DNA of 8,922 nt, taken from the NCBI GenBank assembly GCA_937873255.1, contig CALMVM010000533.1, positions 1-8,922 of the forward strand, read 5' to 3'. The notes beneath the pieces are model-generated. The model did no database searches, was not told where the DNA came from, and worked only from the letters and a program-made list of their open reading frames with translations. This document shows positions 6,773-8,922 of this stretch, in pieces; within the stretch, counting starts at the first letter, position 1, and every line of letters begins with the position of its first letter. The position numbers were made by a program, and so were the translations under genes. The stretch is from an uncultured Verrucomicrobiota bacterium (lineage in GTDB: Bacteria; Verrucomicrobiota; Verrucomicrobiia; Chthoniobacterales; SZAS-18).

Positions 6773-6806
6773 ACACTTGAGCCTCTGACTTTCCCGGAAT
6801 TGGTGG

Positions 6807-8642
6807 TCAGTGCGTCTCCAAAAACCGATGCACGTCCTCCGCCAACTTTTGACCGATGCCCTCCACGTCGGCGATCTTTTCGACGGACGCCGCGCGCAGA
6901 CGCTCCACGGAACCGAACGCCCGCAGAAGAATCTGCTTACGGTTCTCGCTGACTCCCGGGCAGTCGTCCAGGACGCTCTCGCCGATGCGCCGCTTCATCA
7001 ATAACTGGTGGTAGCCGTTGGCGAAGCGGTGTGCCTCGTCACGGATGCGCTGCAACAACCGCAAAGCCCCCGAATCCTCCGGCAGTCGCAACGGCGCGGG
7101 CCGACCGGGACGGTAGATTTCCTCGAATTCCTTCGCTAACCCGATGATGGGCAGGTCGTGCAACCCGAGCTTTTGCAACTGGGCGCACGCGCTGCTGAGT
7201 TGGCCCTTGCCGCCGTCCACGATCACGAGATCGGGCAGGCGGACGAGTTTTCGGCGCGGGCTCCGCGCGGGTGCCGCGTCGTCCTCCTCGTCGGTCGCCG
7301 CCAGGTCGGGCAGTTCCGCGCCGGGTTGGTCGTCCACCGCCTCGTCGAGCGCCTCGGCCTCCAGTTCGCGTTCCACCTCGCCGTCGAGTTCGGCGTCGGT
7401 TTCGTCGGCCTCGAAACCGGGGCCTTCGATGAGTTCGTCGCCCGTCAGATTAGCGTTGTGGGCGTCGGGGGTCGGCGCGGGATTCTCGGGATCGTCGGCG
7501 TCGGGCGGATCGCTGCTGTCCGGCGCGGACGCCAGCCGCCGCAGGGCGTCGAGGGGGTTTTCCTGCGAAAACTCCGCCGCGTCGCCGTGCTGTTCGCGGG
7601 CTTCGAGCAACACCCGCGCGTACCGCCGCCGCACGACTTCCGCCATGCTGGCAAAATCGTTCTGGCCCTTGACGCCCTTGATCCGATAGCGCCGGTAGTT
7701 CGCCTTGTCGGGTACCCCGTTCTTGAAGCTGACCATGCTCGCCACGATGTGCGTGGTCGAGATATTGGAAATATCGAAACACTCCATGACCATCGGCAAA
7801 TGCGGCAATTGGAGCGCGTCGCCGAGCGTCTTCAAGTCAGCCACCGGGTTGATCGTCGAGGGCAGCGAATGCCTCGTGAACCGCCGCGTCGGCGCGGTCG
7901 TGCGGCGCAGATCGTCGATCATGTCGCGCAGTTCCGCCGCCTTCTCGAAGTTCATCTTCACGGCCTCCGCCTTCATCTGGTCTTCCAGCGCGGTGATCGT
8001 CTCGCGCGAACGCCCTTCCAAAAAATCGCACGCCGCTACCACTCGTGCGCGGTAGTCATCGAAGGAAATCTTGCCCACGCACGGCGCGGGGCATTTCTTG
8101 ATGACCGGCGCGAGGCAATGCTTGAAGTCATATTCGCCCGGCTGGAATGCACGGCAGCTCCGCAACCCGAACTTATCGCGCATCAGGTTGAGCGTCGAGC
8201 GCAGTGCCCCGGCGTGCGCGAACGGCCCGAAGTACCGCGCGCCGTCGTCCTTGCGCAGGCGCGTGAGCTGGAATCGTGGAATCGGGTCGGCCACATTGAC
8301 CTTCACCAGCAGGAAGCGTTTGTCGTCGCGCAACGAGATGTTGTAGCGTGGCCGGTACTCCTTGATGAGGCGGCTTTCCAACAGGAGCGCCTCGGGTTCG
8401 CTTTTGACCGTGTGCGTCTCGAAATCCCAGATGCTCTCGATCAACGCGCGCGTCTTCATGTCGGCCGTCTGTCGGCGCGAGGGCATGAAATAACTGCTCA
8501 GCCGCTTGCGCAGGCTCTTGGCCTTGCCGACGTAGATGATGCGGTTGAGCCGGTCGCGCATCAGGTAAACGCCGGGTTTGTGCGACACGTCGCGCAGCTT
8601 GCGTTTGAAGTCGGCCTTGGCCTTGGGCAGCGGGGAATCCAT
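6807..8642 (-). CDS. uvrC: Excinuclease ABC subunit C (UvrC)
   Basis: UvrC is the nuclease of nucleotide excision repair. After UvrA and UvrB locate a lesion it cuts the strand on both sides. ATG 8642 gives 611 residues; a TTG at 8693 is in frame, but a likely promoter lies between the two. Domains in order: GIY-YIG nuclease at about 22-100 (G24-V-Y26, Y37-V-G39, Glu89 in EALLLE) for the 3' cut; Cys163, 176, 184 and 188, matching the spacing of the iron-sulfur cysteines reported in E. coli UvrC; a UVR helix pair at about 218-247 for contact with UvrB; and an RNase H-like nuclease for the 5' cut, with Asp290 (ECFD), Asp476 (IVDGG) and His538 (AHRF). The C-terminus (557-611) is a double helix-hairpin-helix that binds DNA. 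The oddity is an acidic, Pro/Ala-rich insert at about 345-465 between the two catalytic aspartates, where E. coli has only a short loop. All key residues are present, so the protein should be active. Confidence 0.98.
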   Translation of the reverse strand: MDSPLPKAKADFKRKLRDVSHKPGVYLMRDRLNRIIYVGKAKSLRKRLSSYFMPSRRQTADMKTRALIESIWDFETHTVKSEPEALLLESRLIKEYRPRYNISLRDDKRFLLVKVNVADPIPRFQLTRLRKDDGARYFGPFAHAGALRSTLNLMRDKFGLRSCRAFQPGEYDFKHCLAPVIKKCPAPCVGKISFDDYRARVVAACDFLEGRSRETITALEDQMKAEAVKMNFEKAAELRDMIDDLRRTTAPTRRFTRHSLPSTINPVADLKTLGDALQLPHLPMVMECFDISNISTTHIVASMVSFKNGVPDKANYRRYRIKGVKGQNDFASMAEVVRRRYARVLLEAREQHGDAAEFSQENPLDALRRLASAPDSSDPPDADDPENPAPTPDAHNANLTGDELIEGPGFEADETDAELDGEVERELEAEALDEAVDDQPGAELPDLAATDEEDDAAPARSPRRKLVRLPDLVIVDGGKGQLSSACAQLQKLGLHDLPIIGLAKEFEEIYRPGRPAPLRLPEDSGALRLLQRIRDEAHRFANGYHQLLMKRRIGESVLDDCPGVSENRKQILLRAFGSVERLRAASVEKIADVEGIGQKLAEDVHRFLETH

Positions 8643-8664
8643 GCGGGAGGAAAATCGGTTTTTG

Positions 8665-8693
8665 AGGATACATCCTGCGGGACCCGGCGGCAA
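8665..8693 (-). promoter_or_regulatory. Candidate uvrC promoter
   Basis: Read on the minus strand, TTGCCG (8693-8688) and TATCCT (8670-8665) are separated by exactly 17 bases. Each matches the sigma-70 consensus at four of six positions. Transcription would start near 8659, giving a leader of about 16 bases before ATG 8642. This favours ATG 8642 over the upstream TTG as the uvrC start. No LexA-type operator of the TGTTC-N4-GAACA kind is seen. Confidence 0.4.
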
Positions 8694-8697
8694 AGGC

Positions 8698-8727
8698 TGT
8701 CATAAAATCTCAAAAACGAGAATTCTC
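8698..8727 (+). promoter_or_regulatory. Candidate promoter and palindrome before the pseudopilin gene
   Basis: TAAAAT at 8703-8708 matches the -10 consensus at five of six positions. TG lies a few bases upstream (8698-8699), but no good -35 is present. GAGAATTCTC at 8718-8727 is a perfect 10-base palindrome between the expected start of transcription and ATG 8732. It could be a small operator or an mRNA hairpin over the ribosome site, or chance. Confidence 0.3.
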
Positions 8728-8731
8728 ATCC

Positions 8732-8922
8732 ATGGAGGCACGGCGTTTGCTTGTCATTACCGGCATGTTTGCGCCCACGCGCCTCTGGAAATCTCGTCCG
8801 CTTCGCCCCGGATGGAAGCGTCGCGCCCAGCTCGGTCTGACGCTGGTGGAGATCATGATCTCGCTCGGTATCCTGGTCACCACTTCCGTCGGCGGCGTGT
8901 CGGCGTTCATTTTGCTCAACCG
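8732..8922 (+). CDS. Prepilin-type N-terminal cleavage/methylation protein (type IV pilin-like or pseudopilin), partial
   Basis: Only the first 63 codons are inside the window; the gene runs off the right edge. The class is clear from the motif QLGLTLVEIMISLGIL (33-48). Prepilin peptidase would cut after Gly35, and Glu at +5 of the mature protein is the residue needed for pilus or pseudopilus assembly. The hydrophobic helix continues to FILLN. Position +1 is Leu rather than the more usual Phe, which is allowed. The leader is long and basic: 35 residues from ATG 8732, or 24 from the in-frame ATG 8765. Long leaders are common in pseudopilins of this kind of bacterium, in my recollection. The protein may be a minor pseudopilin of a type II secretion-like system or a stand-alone secreted protein. 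The C-terminal part that would decide is missing. It is divergent from uvrC, with 89 bases between the starts. Confidence 0.85.
   Translation, partial: MEARRLLVITGMFAPTRLWKSRPLRPGWKRRAQLGLTLVEIMISLGILVTTSVGGVSAFILLN

Noticed and set aside
7158..8705. 515-residue plus-strand frame opposite uvrC
   Set aside because: It is an antisense shadow of a GC-rich gene with no recognisable domains; UvrC on the other strand is unambiguous.
8643..8731. SOS (LexA) operator upstream of uvrC
   Set aside because: No TGTTC-N4-GAACA or CTGT-N8-ACAG pattern is present; the only palindrome is GAGAATTCTC, which is not a LexA-type site.

Overview
The window is GC-rich, gene-dense bacterial DNA. It looks like a chromosomal segment of a Verrucomicrobiota bacterium, most likely Opitutae. 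The reasons are modest: high GC, almost no clear Shine-Dalgarno sites before the starts, a small aromatic-rich secreted protein whose pattern I associate from memory with Opitutaceae, and a prepilin-type protein with a long basic leader. Phylogenetic placement would need a search of the UvrC protein.

Layout from left to right. (1) 65-3005, plus strand: a membrane-anchored DUF2726 protein overlaps (ATGA) the start of a large FtsX/YbbP-type ABC permease. The permease is broken. About 84 codons covering the middle transmembrane segments appear to be missing at about 1467/1470 and the frame changes there, leaving two fragments. (2) 3136-3582, plus: a small secreted Phe/Tyr-rich protein with no Trp. 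(3) 3593-4309, minus: a helical protein of unknown function that appears to be two tandem copies of one unit. It is convergent with the previous gene, with a 10-base gap. (4) 4582-6518, plus: an MFS_3-type exporter and a Nudix hydrolase of the ADP-sugar pyrophosphatase type, coupled by a GTGA overlap. (5) 6545-8642, minus: uvrC, the nuclease subunit of nucleotide excision repair, followed 34 bases downstream by a 75-residue conserved hypothetical gene. (6) 8732 to the right edge, plus: the N-terminus of a type IV pilin-like/pseudopilin protein, divergent from uvrC.

Functionally this is mostly housekeeping and envelope content: DNA repair, a small-molecule exporter, a Nudix enzyme, a damaged envelope ABC permease and a pseudopilin. 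I see no tRNA, rRNA, CRISPR array, insertion sequence, transposase, integrase or recognisable defence cassette. The most notable points are the frame-breaking deletion in the permease, a strongly acidic insert of roughly 110 residues between two catalytic aspartates of UvrC, the tandem duplication in the unknown helical protein, and the stand-alone aromatic-rich secreted protein. I do not see convincing evidence for a wholly new multi-gene system.
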